From: Methanosarcinales archaeon
GTDB taxonomy: Archaea > Halobacteriota > Syntropharchaeia > Alkanophagales > Methanospirareceae
Length of the DNA: 10,087 nucleotides
NCBI GenBank assembly: GCA_025464585.1
Contig: JAODGL010000213.1
Span: 1 to 10,087, forward strand
Direction: 5' to 3'
The notes beneath the pieces were generated by a model, which was not told the DNA's origin, ran no database searches, and was given only the letters and a program-made list of their open reading frames with translations. Position 1 is the first letter of the stretch. Every line of letters starts with the position of its first letter. The translations under genes and the position numbers were made by a program. Positions 1-6,405 of this stretch are shown in pieces.

Positions 1-804
1 TCTGCATGGAAGGAGGAGAAGGAGCTCTCGGATGTGTTTGTGCACTGGAACGGATATGCCTACGGGAAGAATAATTTTGGTGGCGAAGCACATGATAGTC
101 TTGCATCACAGCTTAAAACCGTTGATTTGACTTTCAACAAGACAGTTACAGATGAATACGACCTGTGCGGCTGTTGTTGCTATTTTGGAACACATGGAGG
201 TCTAACCAACGCTGCGAGGGAGATTTCAGAAAAGGATGTCTGCGCATATTATGGTGATACGCGAGACCGGGATAAGATAGAAGTGAGAAGCCTTGCAGAC
301 GAGATGAGAAGAGTAGTTCGCTCGAAGTTGCTGAACCCAAAGTGGATAGAAGGGATGAAGCGTCATGGATATAAGGGCGCAGGGGACATATCAAAGCGAA
401 TAGGAAGAGTTTATGGTTGGGAAGCGACCACGCACGCGGTAGATGATTGGATATTTGATGATATAGCAAGGACGTTCGTTTTGGATAAGGAGATGAAGCA
501 GTTCTTTGAGGAGAACAATCCCTGGGCGTTGGAAGAGGTAGGAAGAAGATTATTGGAGGCTTATGAACGAGGGCTGTGGAACGCAGATGAAGAGGTGATA
601 GAAGGATTGAAGCGTGCATACCTCGAGATGGAAGGGTGGATAGAAGAGAAGATGGGAGAGGTGAAAGGAGATTTTCAAGGAGGGGCAATAGATGTGAAGC
701 CCTTTAAAAAAGTGTTTACGGAAAATGCTTCGCGGACGATGGAAAAGGTGAAGGGGGTAGAAAAAGAGTGGAAAGAAGTCGTTTCTTTGAAGAAGGCGCG
801 GTGA
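1..804 (+). CDS. cobN: CobN-type cobalt/magnesium chelatase large subunit, C-terminal part (5' end outside window)
   Basis: This is the C-terminal end of the large subunit of the ATP-dependent metal chelatase family (CobN/ChlH), which inserts cobalt into corrin rings or magnesium into porphyrins. The frame is open from base 1 (SAWKEEKELSDVFVHWNGYAYG...), so the methionine codon at 34 is internal. Family landmarks visible are the GYAYG region, a THGGL stretch, a YYGDT-D-D metal/substrate-site region, LLNPKWIEGMKRHGYKGA, a GWEATT-DDW block, and NPWALEEVGRRLLEAYERGLW close to the end. About 60 charged, helical residues follow, as in archaeal members. An unusual CGCCC cluster (bases 166-180) sits where relatives usually carry acidic residues. 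In archaea this gene mostly serves cobamide synthesis, but the metal cannot be read from this fragment. The gene converges on purB with 69 bases between the stops. Confidence 0.88.
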   Translation, partial: SAWKEEKELSDVFVHWNGYAYGKNNFGGEAHDSLASQLKTVDLTFNKTVTDEYDLCGCCCYFGTHGGLTNAAREISEKDVCAYYGDTRDRDKIEVRSLADEMRRVVRSKLLNPKWIEGMKRHGYKGAGDISKRIGRVYGWEATTHAVDDWIFDDIARTFVLDKEMKQFFEENNPWALEEVGRRLLEAYERGLWNADEEVIEGLKRAYLEMEGWIEEKMGEVKGDFQGGAIDVKPFKKVFTENASRTMEKVKGVEKEWKEVVSLKKAR

Positions 805-838
805 AATAGATAGCTCAAATTTAAAAATCCTCTTTCAC

Positions 839-870
839 GGTCAATCAGGCGAATAAGCACTGTATTGACC
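839..870. terminator. Hairpin between convergent cobN and purB
   Basis: GGTCAATCAG (839-848) pairs with CTG-T-ATTGACC (860-870), giving a ten-pair stem with one bulged T and an 11-base loop. It begins four bases past the purB stop. Read on the - strand it is followed by a T-rich stretch (TTTTT near 825-830), so it could help end the purB transcript. Archaeal termination relies mainly on T-runs, so the hairpin's role is inferred. Confidence 0.4.
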
Positions 871-873
871 ATA

Positions 874-2271
874 TCACGAGCGAGAAGTCATCGCAGCCAT
901 TTCTAACTTTTTATCCCAATAACTCGCTACCTTCTCCGTCTTCTCACCCGCAATTCCAACATATTTCTCCGGATTAAAAACCTTCTCCCTCTGCTCATCT
1001 GTAAATTTCCGTAAATAGGATAAAAACTCGTCATCGCGCTCTACAACCTCTCGTAACGATTTATTCTCCGTATAAGCCTGAAAACTCTTCTTCCGCACAT
1101 ATTCATGCGCATCCGGATGCCCGTAATAAGAAAGGAGAATGTATATCGGTTCAGCAATAATATTATCCGCAGAAATCATAAAATTCTCCCGCATCTGTTC
1201 CCTATCCACTACTAACCGCTCTGAAATCCGTCGCAGCTTTCTAATACAGTAATCAAAGACCACCAGCAGCTCTTGCGTATAGCGCTGCGATGCCGAATTC
1301 GTAAGGTCACGCTGATGTTCAGAAATCTGGTCGAGATACGCGGTTATAACCTGCGGCATGAATCTTTTCCAGAGGCTTTTCACACCTTCAAAACCAATAG
1401 GATTCCTTTTATGCGGCATCGTTGATGACCCTACCTGCTCCTCCGCCACCTTTTCCATCACCTCGCCCACCTCTGTTCGCTGAAGATGCCGCATATCATC
1501 GCAGAAATTGGCTAAGACAGAGAAACTGCTTATGATAGAATGAACAAAATCAGACATAGGTTCTGGCGGAACGATTTGCGTGGAGATCGTTGCAGGTTTT
1601 ATATCGAGCAAAGCGAGCACTTCGCGCTCAAACTCCTCCGGGTTGTTATCAATCAAGCTTGTCGCGTTATACGCGCCAACAGCACCCGAGAATTTACCCA
1701 CAAGGTTCTCACTCGCTTCCTTTACCCTCAATATCTGCGAACCCCATCTGTTCACATACTGCGCAATCGCGAACCCGAAGGTAATAGGTTCGGCGTGCTG
1801 TCCATGCGTCCTCCCTATTTGTAGCGTGTATTTTTCCCTGCGTGCTAAATCTATCCAGGTTCGCTCCAATTCAAGCATATCCGGTATTATCACTTTCTTC
1901 ACCGCGTCTTTATACCTGAGCGCATTTGCTGTATCCACGACATCATAAGAAGTAGCACCGAGATGCACGAATGGTTTTGCTTCTTCGCTTACCCTGTTCC
2001 TTATTACATTAACGAGCGCACGGATGTCATGTTTTGTACGTTTCTCTTCTTCGTACACTTCTTCCGCATTTACCTTTGACGCTGCTTCTGCTATTTCAGC
2101 GCATAATTCTCTACTCAGAATGCCCCTATGCTCGAAAACTCGCGCAACTGCTGCTTCTACTTTCACTTTATACTGCACAAAAGCTTCCTCTGATAGATAT
2201 TCCCTTAATTCATCCACTGCATACCGGTAGTCCGTAGGAGAGAACTCCGAAAAGTCCATTTCTTCTTTCAT
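874..2271 (-). CDS. purB: Adenylosuccinate lyase
   Basis: PurB cleaves SAICAR and adenylosuccinate, releasing fumarate, in purine and AMP synthesis; it is a cytosolic homotetramer. Numbering from the GTG at 2289, the fumarase-superfamily signature SSTMPHKRNP is at residues 288-297. Catalytic histidine regions are KHD (87), VHLGATSYD (109) and GRTHGQHAEP (162-165). The length is normal for the family. Where many homologues read TQxxQRDRH, this protein has TQIVPPEPMS, which may be a clade variant. The start is uncertain: GTG at 2289, ATG at 2271 or ATG at 2256. A TATA-like box centred near 2295 would place transcription onset close to 2271, which is why that start is given. Comparison with archaeal PurB N-termini, which begin about seven residues before YRY, favours 2256. 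It lies downstream of the UbiD gene in the same direction, so co-transcription is plausible. Confidence 0.93.
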   Translation of the reverse strand: MKEEMDFSEFSPTDYRYAVDELREYLSEEAFVQYKVKVEAAVARVFEHRGILSRELCAEIAEAASKVNAEEVYEEEKRTKHDIRALVNVIRNRVSEEAKPFVHLGATSYDVVDTANALRYKDAVKKVIIPDMLELERTWIDLARREKYTLQIGRTHGQHAEPITFGFAIAQYVNRWGSQILRVKEASENLVGKFSGAVGAYNATSLIDNNPEEFEREVLALLDIKPATISTQIVPPEPMSDFVHSIISSFSVLANFCDDMRHLQRTEVGEVMEKVAEEQVGSSTMPHKRNPIGFEGVKSLWKRFMPQVITAYLDQISEHQRDLTNSASQRYTQELLVVFDYCIRKLRRISERLVVDREQMRENFMISADNIIAEPIYILLSYYGHPDAHEYVRKKSFQAYTENKSLREVVERDDEFLSYLRKFTDEQREKVFNPEKYVGIAGEKTEKVASYWDKKLEMAAMTSRS

Positions 2272-2291
2272 CTCTGAAAAATACCTCACCC

Positions 2292-2299
2292 TATAAAAA
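2292..2299 (-). promoter_or_regulatory. TATA-like box ahead of purB
   Basis: TTTTTATA is read on the - strand in the short gap between the UbiD gene and purB. It is centred about 25 bases ahead of the ATG at 2271, the usual archaeal TATA-to-start distance for a leaderless message. The gap is AT-rich, so chance occurrence is quite possible. Confidence 0.3.
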
Positions 2300-2314
2300 T
2301 CTATCTTACTATTA

Positions 2315-3586
2315 CTATTCAGTAGTTACAACTCTCTCATACCTCTCCTCCTGCCCCAACTCCTTCGTCGCATCTATTCCCAGCTTTGTCGTGAGCCCGT
2401 TTTCAGCAGAAGGGTCAAGTGAGGAGCCCTTCGCACCGGGTATGAACACCACATCCTCATTCCAGCGCACCCTCGTTGCTATTGCATACTCCACCTCATC
2501 AGGGCTAAATATGTCTATATCAGAGTCCACAACGACAACCGATTTAAGACTTGGATGAGCTGCGAAAGCAGCAATAATCGCGTTTTTCGCCTCTCCTTCC
2601 CCTTCTTTCTTTATCTGTACCACGGCATGCAAATAGCAACAGCCGCCTTCTGTCAAAAACACGTTCTTCACCCGTGCCACACGCTCCACAGCTCTAAATA
2701 TCAACGGTTCGTAAGGCACACCCATAAGCAGCTTGTGCTCCCCGCCTGCCGGTAGAATGGCATGGTAAATCGGGTCTTTTCGGTGATACATCCGCGTAAG
2801 CGTGATAACGGGCTCTTCGCGTATACGGTCATAAGTGCCGGTAATATCCAAAAAAGGACCTTCTTTTGCTCGTTCTTTGCCTATGAATCCCTCCAGAGCG
2901 ATTTCTGCATGTGGAATCGCTACGCCATTACTCAGTTTGAAGAGTTCCACTGGCTCTTTTGTCAAAGCTGCGGCATAGTTGAACTCCTTACCCGGCGGGA
3001 CTCTTGTTGAAGCTGCTAAAAGAACCAGCGGGTCTTCTACACCTATGGCAATTCCCACTTTTAATTCCTCTCCTCTTTCTATCGCTTCACGATGCATCTT
3101 GTACAGGTGACGAGGAGGAACAAGCCTCGCGGCTAATCTTTTATCATCCAGGACCATCAACCGGTGAATGGATGCATTCCTCACGCCATCCAATTCCGCA
3201 ACCACCACGCCCCCCGTTATATAAGCGCCACCATCTCCTGGAAAATAGGTTAATATTGGCAACTCGCTTAAATCAGGCTCCTTAATTACTTCTTTTGTCG
3301 GTGAATCCTCAACTATCTTTACTTTTCCTTCGTTACCGATTTCCGCCAGAAACGGTGCGAGTTCGGCAGGTGATGTGCCAAGCAACTCCGCCAGTATCTC
3401 TCTTCCGCCCAGAGCGTTCATTATGACTTTATGCTTGCCGTCCACCGCGTGAAAGAAAACCGGCTTTTTGGTGCCTTTCCGGTCAAACTCGGCACAAATA
3501 GATGCAACCTCGTATTTTGACTCCACACTCCGCTCTATCTCTATTATCTTCCCTGCCTTCGCCAGCTTATCTTTAAATTCGCGCAT
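2315..3586 (-). CDS. UbiD-family decarboxylase, probable anhydromevalonate phosphate decarboxylase
   Basis: UbiD enzymes use prenylated FMN to decarboxylate unsaturated acids. The short archaeal branch, about 420 residues (423 here) against roughly 490 for bacterial UbiD, is known to decarboxylate trans-anhydromevalonate phosphate to isopentenyl phosphate in the archaeal mevalonate pathway. Visible blocks are the cofactor/metal region NASIHRLMV (137-145), STRVPPGKEFNYAAAL (193-208), IPHAEIALEG (224-233, with a likely metal-binding Glu228), GPFLDITGTYD (243-253) and TRMYHRKDPIYHA (264-276). DITGTYD replaces the HTGYY form of bacterial aromatic-acid enzymes and supports the archaeal branch. ATG at 3586 fits the family N-terminus (MREFxxxL). 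The prenyltransferase UbiX needed to make the cofactor is not in this window. Family is certain; the substrate is inferred from branch and length. Confidence 0.9.
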   Translation of the reverse strand: MREFKDKLAKAGKIIEIERSVESKYEVASICAEFDRKGTKKPVFFHAVDGKHKVIMNALGGREILAELLGTSPAELAPFLAEIGNEGKVKIVEDSPTKEVIKEPDLSELPILTYFPGDGGAYITGGVVVAELDGVRNASIHRLMVLDDKRLAARLVPPRHLYKMHREAIERGEELKVGIAIGVEDPLVLLAASTRVPPGKEFNYAAALTKEPVELFKLSNGVAIPHAEIALEGFIGKERAKEGPFLDITGTYDRIREEPVITLTRMYHRKDPIYHAILPAGGEHKLLMGVPYEPLIFRAVERVARVKNVFLTEGGCCYLHAVVQIKKEGEGEAKNAIIAAFAAHPSLKSVVVVDSDIDIFSPDEVEYAIATRVRWNEDVVFIPGAKGSSLDPSAENGLTTKLGIDATKELGQEERYERVVTTE

Positions 3587-3624
3587 TGCTCTTTTATATG
3601 TATAAAGTTTATGGACATGACGAC

Positions 3625-3632
3625 TTTATAAA
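3625..3632 (-). promoter_or_regulatory. TATA-like box ahead of the UbiD gene
   Basis: TTTATAAA within GGATTTATAAAGTC (- strand), centred about 42 bases before the ATG. It would give a leader of about 15 bases. A second TATA-like stretch (ATATAAAA) lies only 8 bases from the ATG and is too close to serve a transcript carrying this start. Confidence 0.4.
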
Positions 3633-3660
3633 TCCAGTAATTGCTCAATATCTTGTGGTA

Positions 3661-3709
3661 TAAATTCTAAGCACTAAACTCTAAATTCTAAACAAATTCC
3701 AATATCTAA
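3661..3709 (+). repeat. Heptad-phased low-complexity tract (TAAATTC-like units)
   Basis: From 3661 the sequence parses into consecutive 7-base units: TAAATTC, TAAGCAC, TAAACTC, TAAATTC, TAAACAA, then degenerating (ATTCCAA, TATCTAA). The first five all begin with TAA and keep exact 7-base phase. TAA stops recur in phase, so this is not coding. It lies in the 201-base gap between the UbiD gene and the ATPase. Degenerate 7-base tracts of this kind occur between genes in various bacterial and archaeal genomes, with no settled function. A related tract lies at 5515-5556. Confidence 0.6.
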
Positions 3710-3724
3710 ACCCTATTGCGTTAA

Positions 3725-3782
3725 GGTTAAATACAATTAACATAAAATCTATTATAGGTTAAATACAAATTTGAATATAACC
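3725..3782 (+). promoter_or_regulatory. Operator-like palindrome plus repeated half-site ahead of the ATPase
   Basis: Bases 3757-3782 form a 26-bp palindrome matching its own reverse complement at 22 of 26 positions. The outer arms are GGTTA and TAACC and the core is CAAATTTG. It ends five bases before the ATG at 3788. The left half, GGTTAAATACAA, is repeated exactly at 3725-3736, offset by 32 bp or about three helical turns. The TTAAATAC inside the palindrome lies about 25 bases ahead of the ATG and could also be the TATA element of a leaderless transcript. This layout suits a dimeric DNA-binding regulator that blocks the promoter. The regulator is unknown; self-regulation through the ATPase's own helix-turn-helix is possible. 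Confidence 0.55.
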
Positions 3783-3787
3783 AAAAC

Positions 3788-5056
3788 ATGACAGAAATTA
3801 AGGATGTGTTGCGGGATTTAAATCCCTGGTGGCGGGGAGAATTTGAGATAGAATATAAGCAGCGGGAAATTTATGAAGAAATTAAAAAATTCATGCCCCT
3901 GCCGCAGATAATTGCACTTACGGGTTTAAGAAGAGTTGGAAAAACGACTTTAATGTGGAAAATCATAGAAGACGCGATAGAAAATGGCTTCGATTCGCGG
4001 AATATAATTTACTTCTCCTTTGACGAATTCCGCGAAGCAGAAATAAGAGAGGTTTTGAGGGGATATGAGGAACTAATGGAAAAGGACTTCCGTGGACGAC
4101 GGGGAAAATATCTGCTCTTGCTCGATGAGATACAGAAGCTAAGCAATTGGGAAGATCAATTAAAGACCATATACGACCTGTTCGGGAAACAAATCAAGAT
4201 AATAATCTCGGGTTCAGAATCGTTATTTATAAGAAAGAAGACAAAAGAAACGCTTGCCGGGAGAATATTTGAGTTCAAAGTCGAGCTGCTTTCATTCGGT
4301 GAATTCCTTCGGTTCAAAGGAGTTGATTTCGAGCCCATCGGCATTTATGAGCGTGAATTAGCCAGGTTGTTCGCCGAATTCACCTTGACCGTCGGTTTTC
4401 CTGAATTGGTAAACGTCAAAGAGAAAGATGTGGTGAAGAAATATGTTAAAGAAAGCATAGTAGAAAAGGTTGTTTACAGGGATATACCGGGATTGTTTAA
4501 GATTAGAGAGATATCAGTAATAGAATCACTACTTAACGTAATTATGGAAGAGCCAGGGCAACTAATAGAGCTTTCAGAATTGGCACAGGAGTTGAAAATT
4601 TCAAGACAAACGCTTTCAAATTATCTGTCTTATCTCGAAGAGTCGTTCCTCATTAAAAAGCTGTACAACTATTCAAGAAGTAGGAGGAAGACGGAAAGGA
4701 AACTTAAAAAATATTATCCCACGATAATCTCTCCAGACCTCCTGTTCAGAGAAGACGCGCATTCTAAATCGCGCGTATTTGAGTGGTTGGTAGTAAATCA
4801 AGTTAAAGCAGAATTCTTCTGGCGCGACCCCTACAAGAATGAAGTTGACGTAGTGATGACAAACGGAGAACCAGTGCCAATAGAGGTGAAATATGGGAAA
4901 ATAGATACTAAAGGATTGCTTGCGTTTATGAACAGGTTCAAAGTCGAGCAGGGTTACGTGATTTCGCGGGATAAGGAGGAGACGCGAAAAATTGGTGAAA
5001 AACGTATCTCGGTAGTTCCGGCATTTAAATTTTTCCTCGTGTTTGCTAAATCATAG
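3788..5056 (+). CDS. AAA ATPase with winged helix and DUF4143/nuclease-like C-terminal domain
   Basis: An archaeal/bacterial accessory ATPase of the AAA_14 plus DUF4143 type. The ATPase domain has Walker A GLRRVGKTT (46-54), Walker B YLLLLDEIQKL (108-118), a sensor-like strand IIISGSESLFI (138-148) and the family hallmark LAGRIFEFKVELLSFGEFL (156-174). A winged helix follows at about 257-295 (LSELAQELKISRQTLSNYLSYLEE). The C-terminus (about 330-370) resembles a PD-(D/E)xK nuclease fold: Glu332, then NEVDVV with Asp354, then IEVKYG with Glu366 and Lys368. These proteins are abundant, often mobile and poorly understood. The full length (422 residues) has no internal stops, so the gene looks functional. 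ATG at 3788 fits the family start and lies directly behind the palindrome. The last residues (FLVFAKS) overlap the remnant on the opposite strand. The biological role is unknown. Confidence 0.88.
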   Translation: MTEIKDVLRDLNPWWRGEFEIEYKQREIYEEIKKFMPLPQIIALTGLRRVGKTTLMWKIIEDAIENGFDSRNIIYFSFDEFREAEIREVLRGYEELMEKDFRGRRGKYLLLLDEIQKLSNWEDQLKTIYDLFGKQIKIIISGSESLFIRKKTKETLAGRIFEFKVELLSFGEFLRFKGVDFEPIGIYERELARLFAEFTLTVGFPELVNVKEKDVVKKYVKESIVEKVVYRDIPGLFKIREISVIESLLNVIMEEPGQLIELSELAQELKISRQTLSNYLSYLEESFLIKKLYNYSRSRRKTERKLKKYYPTIISPDLLFREDAHSKSRVFEWLVVNQVKAEFFWRDPYKNEVDVVMTNGEPVPIEVKYGKIDTKGLLAFMNRFKVEQGYVISRDKEETRKIGEKRISVVPAFKFFLVFAKS

Positions 5057-5459
5057 ACCATAAACCCCTGGTTGCGGAGTTCTTCTTTTTCCTCAATGCT
5101 CTCTGCTATAATGCTATAATACTCTTCACCTTTTACGTGCCAATCAACGAGCTTTGCCTTATCCATAAGCGTTCACTCAATCTGAAAGTACCCCTTTCTA
5201 TTTCTTCCCGGTGCTTGAACACGAAGTTGAACCAGAAATCAAATATGCTGTCACGTATCAAATATACCCCCTTCTTTGGACTGCCAAAAATAGAAACCTG
5301 CCGCTCTATAACCCCCAACCTGAGCAGATTCTCAAGATATGGATAGATTCTCCTCGTTTCCACACCGGTAAAATTCGCTATCTCGGTGGGTTTTGTATAA
5401 CCATAAGCGATGGCATTGAGAATGGAGAAATAAGTCTTGAGTTCTTTGAATTCCTGCAT
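5033..5459 (-). pseudogene. Remnant of an archaeal ATPase (C-terminal DUF234-type part), deleted and frameshifted
   Basis: Two reading frames each match parts of the C-terminal half of the archaeal ATPase/DUF234 family. The first (5459 down to 5133) carries a winged helix: ELKTYFSILNAIAYGYTKP, TEIANFTGVETRRIYPYLENL, GVIERQV, then FDFWFNFVFKHREEIERGTF, the usual start of DUF234. It then runs out of frame and stops. The second frame (from 5166) gives DKAKLVDWHVKGEEYYSIIAES and KEELRNQGFMVYDL, the usual extreme C-terminus of the family. The P-loop domain that should precede the winged helix is absent, and roughly 60 residues between the two parts are missing. The end overlaps the tail of the ATPase on the + strand. 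A stand-alone winged-helix regulator (5133-5459; TTG at 5462 or ATG at 5459) is an alternative reading, since a promoter-like region is kept upstream. Confidence 0.65.
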
Positions 5460-5469
5460 CAATAAATTT

Positions 5470-5507
5470 ACTAATCATAATTAGTCCTAAATAATATTAG
5501 TATAAAA
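5470..5507 (-). promoter_or_regulatory. TATA-like box and small palindrome ahead of the remnant
   Basis: On the - strand a TATA-like TTTTATA (5501-5507) lies about 45 bases before the ATG at 5459. The exact inverted repeat ACTAAT-CATA-ATTAGT (5470-5485) sits about where transcription would begin. A third copy of the ATTAGT half lies 16 bp away (5496-5501). It looks like a repressor site over a start point, but the region is very AT-rich. Confidence 0.35.
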
Positions 5508-5514
5508 TGGCATC

Positions 5515-5556
5515 ATTTATTTTGAATTTTACACTTTGCAATTTGCATTCTTTCAT
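5515..5556. repeat. Second heptad-phased low-complexity tract (TTGCAAT-like units)
   Basis: From 5515 the sequence parses into 7-base units: ATTTATT, TTGAATT, TTACACT, TTGCAAT, TTGCATT, CTTTCAT. Four consecutive units begin with TT and end with T. Read on the - strand the units are AATGCAA, ATTGCAA, AGTGTAA and AATTCAA, so they end in -AA like the rotated units of the tract at 3661 (for example ATTCTAA). The tract lies between the ATPase remnant and the DUF92 gene. Confidence 0.5.
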
Positions 5557-5568
5557 GAATGTGCCACA

Positions 5569-6354
5569 TTATTGTATCCCAAAAGAGTATCCTAACACAA
5601 TTGCAAAAATACCACCAAATAGCGTAGCTAAGATGTTCACGTGATGTTTATTCACCCTACGATTTTTATAAAATGGTTTGTCTTCAACGGTTGCGCCAAG
5701 AAGGCTGTCTGTGATACAACCTAAGAACCCGGACAGGAGGCAAATGCATGAGAGCAAAAATACAGTTCTTGTGGACATTTGTAGATCAAACCAAAATGCA
5801 AGACTGACAAACGAAATCAAACCCGAGCCGAGTAGCGCAGCGCAGAGACCTGGTAGACTAATGCCCCCATTCGTGCCTACCGGCACTTTTTTTAGCGTTG
5901 TGACCAACCTCGGATTACCCTCCGCCTGCCCGATTTCTGTTGAAAATGTATCCGCGCAAGCGGTAGCGACTGCACCTGAAAAGCCGAGCAGGAAAATCGT
6001 GTTATGGCTCGGACTGGAAACAGGAAGAGCGTAGAGCAAGGCGAAAAAAAGCGGTGATAAGCCGTTGCCAAGCACGTTATTTATGTCCCGCATGCCCTTT
6101 TTCCCCTCTGCAACACCGAGTTTTGCTTTTTTATCATATTTATATCTCGTGACCAAATTCCCAAACAGAAAGAATGCGAGCAACGCAAGTATACCGGCAT
6201 AACCAAATTTTAATCCTAAGGTTAACAGAATGAACACGCCGAGCGTGAGCGTTCCTATAAAGGCAGAGGTGTTTATTTTACGCTTTAAGTAGGCATAAAG
6301 CACGAGCGAAAAAGCTATCAATACTGTAATCACAGTTTGCGCACTGAATAACAT
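5569..6354 (-). CDS. DUF92 family integral membrane protein
   Basis: A polytopic membrane protein of the DUF92 (TIGR00297) family, 261 residues, with about seven hydrophobic segments (near residues 5-22, 31-47, 51-66, 99-112, 118-135, 168-190, 197-215 and 240-258; some may be re-entrant). The family blocks are all present: MRDINNVLGNG (88-98), ADTFSTEIG (134-142), GTNGGIS (160-166), TDSLLGATVE (215-224) and NKHHVN (235-240). The family includes plant VTE6, which phosphorylates phytyl phosphate, so a polyprenyl-phosphate kinase role in archaeal lipid salvage is a reasonable but unproven guess. The ATG at 6354 is preceded by a good TATA box at the right distance. It lies 51 bases downstream of the GNAT gene in the same direction, so it may be transcribed alone, with that gene, or both. 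Confidence 0.85.
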   Translation of the reverse strand: MLFSAQTVITVLIAFSLVLYAYLKRKINTSAFIGTLTLGVFILLTLGLKFGYAGILALLAFFLFGNLVTRYKYDKKAKLGVAEGKKGMRDINNVLGNGLSPLFFALLYALPVSSPSHNTIFLLGFSGAVATACADTFSTEIGQAEGNPRLVTTLKKVPVGTNGGISLPGLCAALLGSGLISFVSLAFWFDLQMSTRTVFLLSCICLLSGFLGCITDSLLGATVEDKPFYKNRRVNKHHVNILATLFGGIFAIVLGYSFGIQ

Positions 6355-6377
6355 GGTAAATATTGAATATGATTTGC

Positions 6378-6387
6378 TTTTTATAAA
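6378..6387 (-). promoter_or_regulatory. TATA box ahead of the DUF92 gene
   Basis: CTTTATAAAAA on the - strand, centred about 30 bases before the ATG at 6354. This predicts a leader of only a few bases. There is no purine-rich ribosome-binding sequence in between, which agrees with an almost leaderless message. Confidence 0.5.
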
Positions 6388-6405
6388 GCTTTTCTTATCC
6401 CGGAT

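Noticed and set aside
146..688. A 180-codon open frame antisense to cobN
   Set aside because: It lies entirely opposite a clear CobN frame and its translation is Leu/Ser/Pro-rich with no family-like pattern, as expected for an antisense shadow.
2315..3586. Aromatic-acid (ubiquinone pathway or phenolic) UbiD decarboxylase
   Set aside because: The length of 423 residues and the DITGTYD motif fit the archaeal mevalonate branch better than the longer bacterial form with an HTGYY motif.
3661..3709. CRISPR-like array
   Set aside because: Units are 7 bases, contiguous and variable, with no spacers and no Cas genes in the window.
3788..5459. A defence or toxin-antitoxin pair made of the ATPase and the opposite-strand small frame
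   Set aside because: The two are convergent rather than co-directional, and the small frame is explained better as a broken ATPase of another family. A role in defence cannot be supported from sequence alone.
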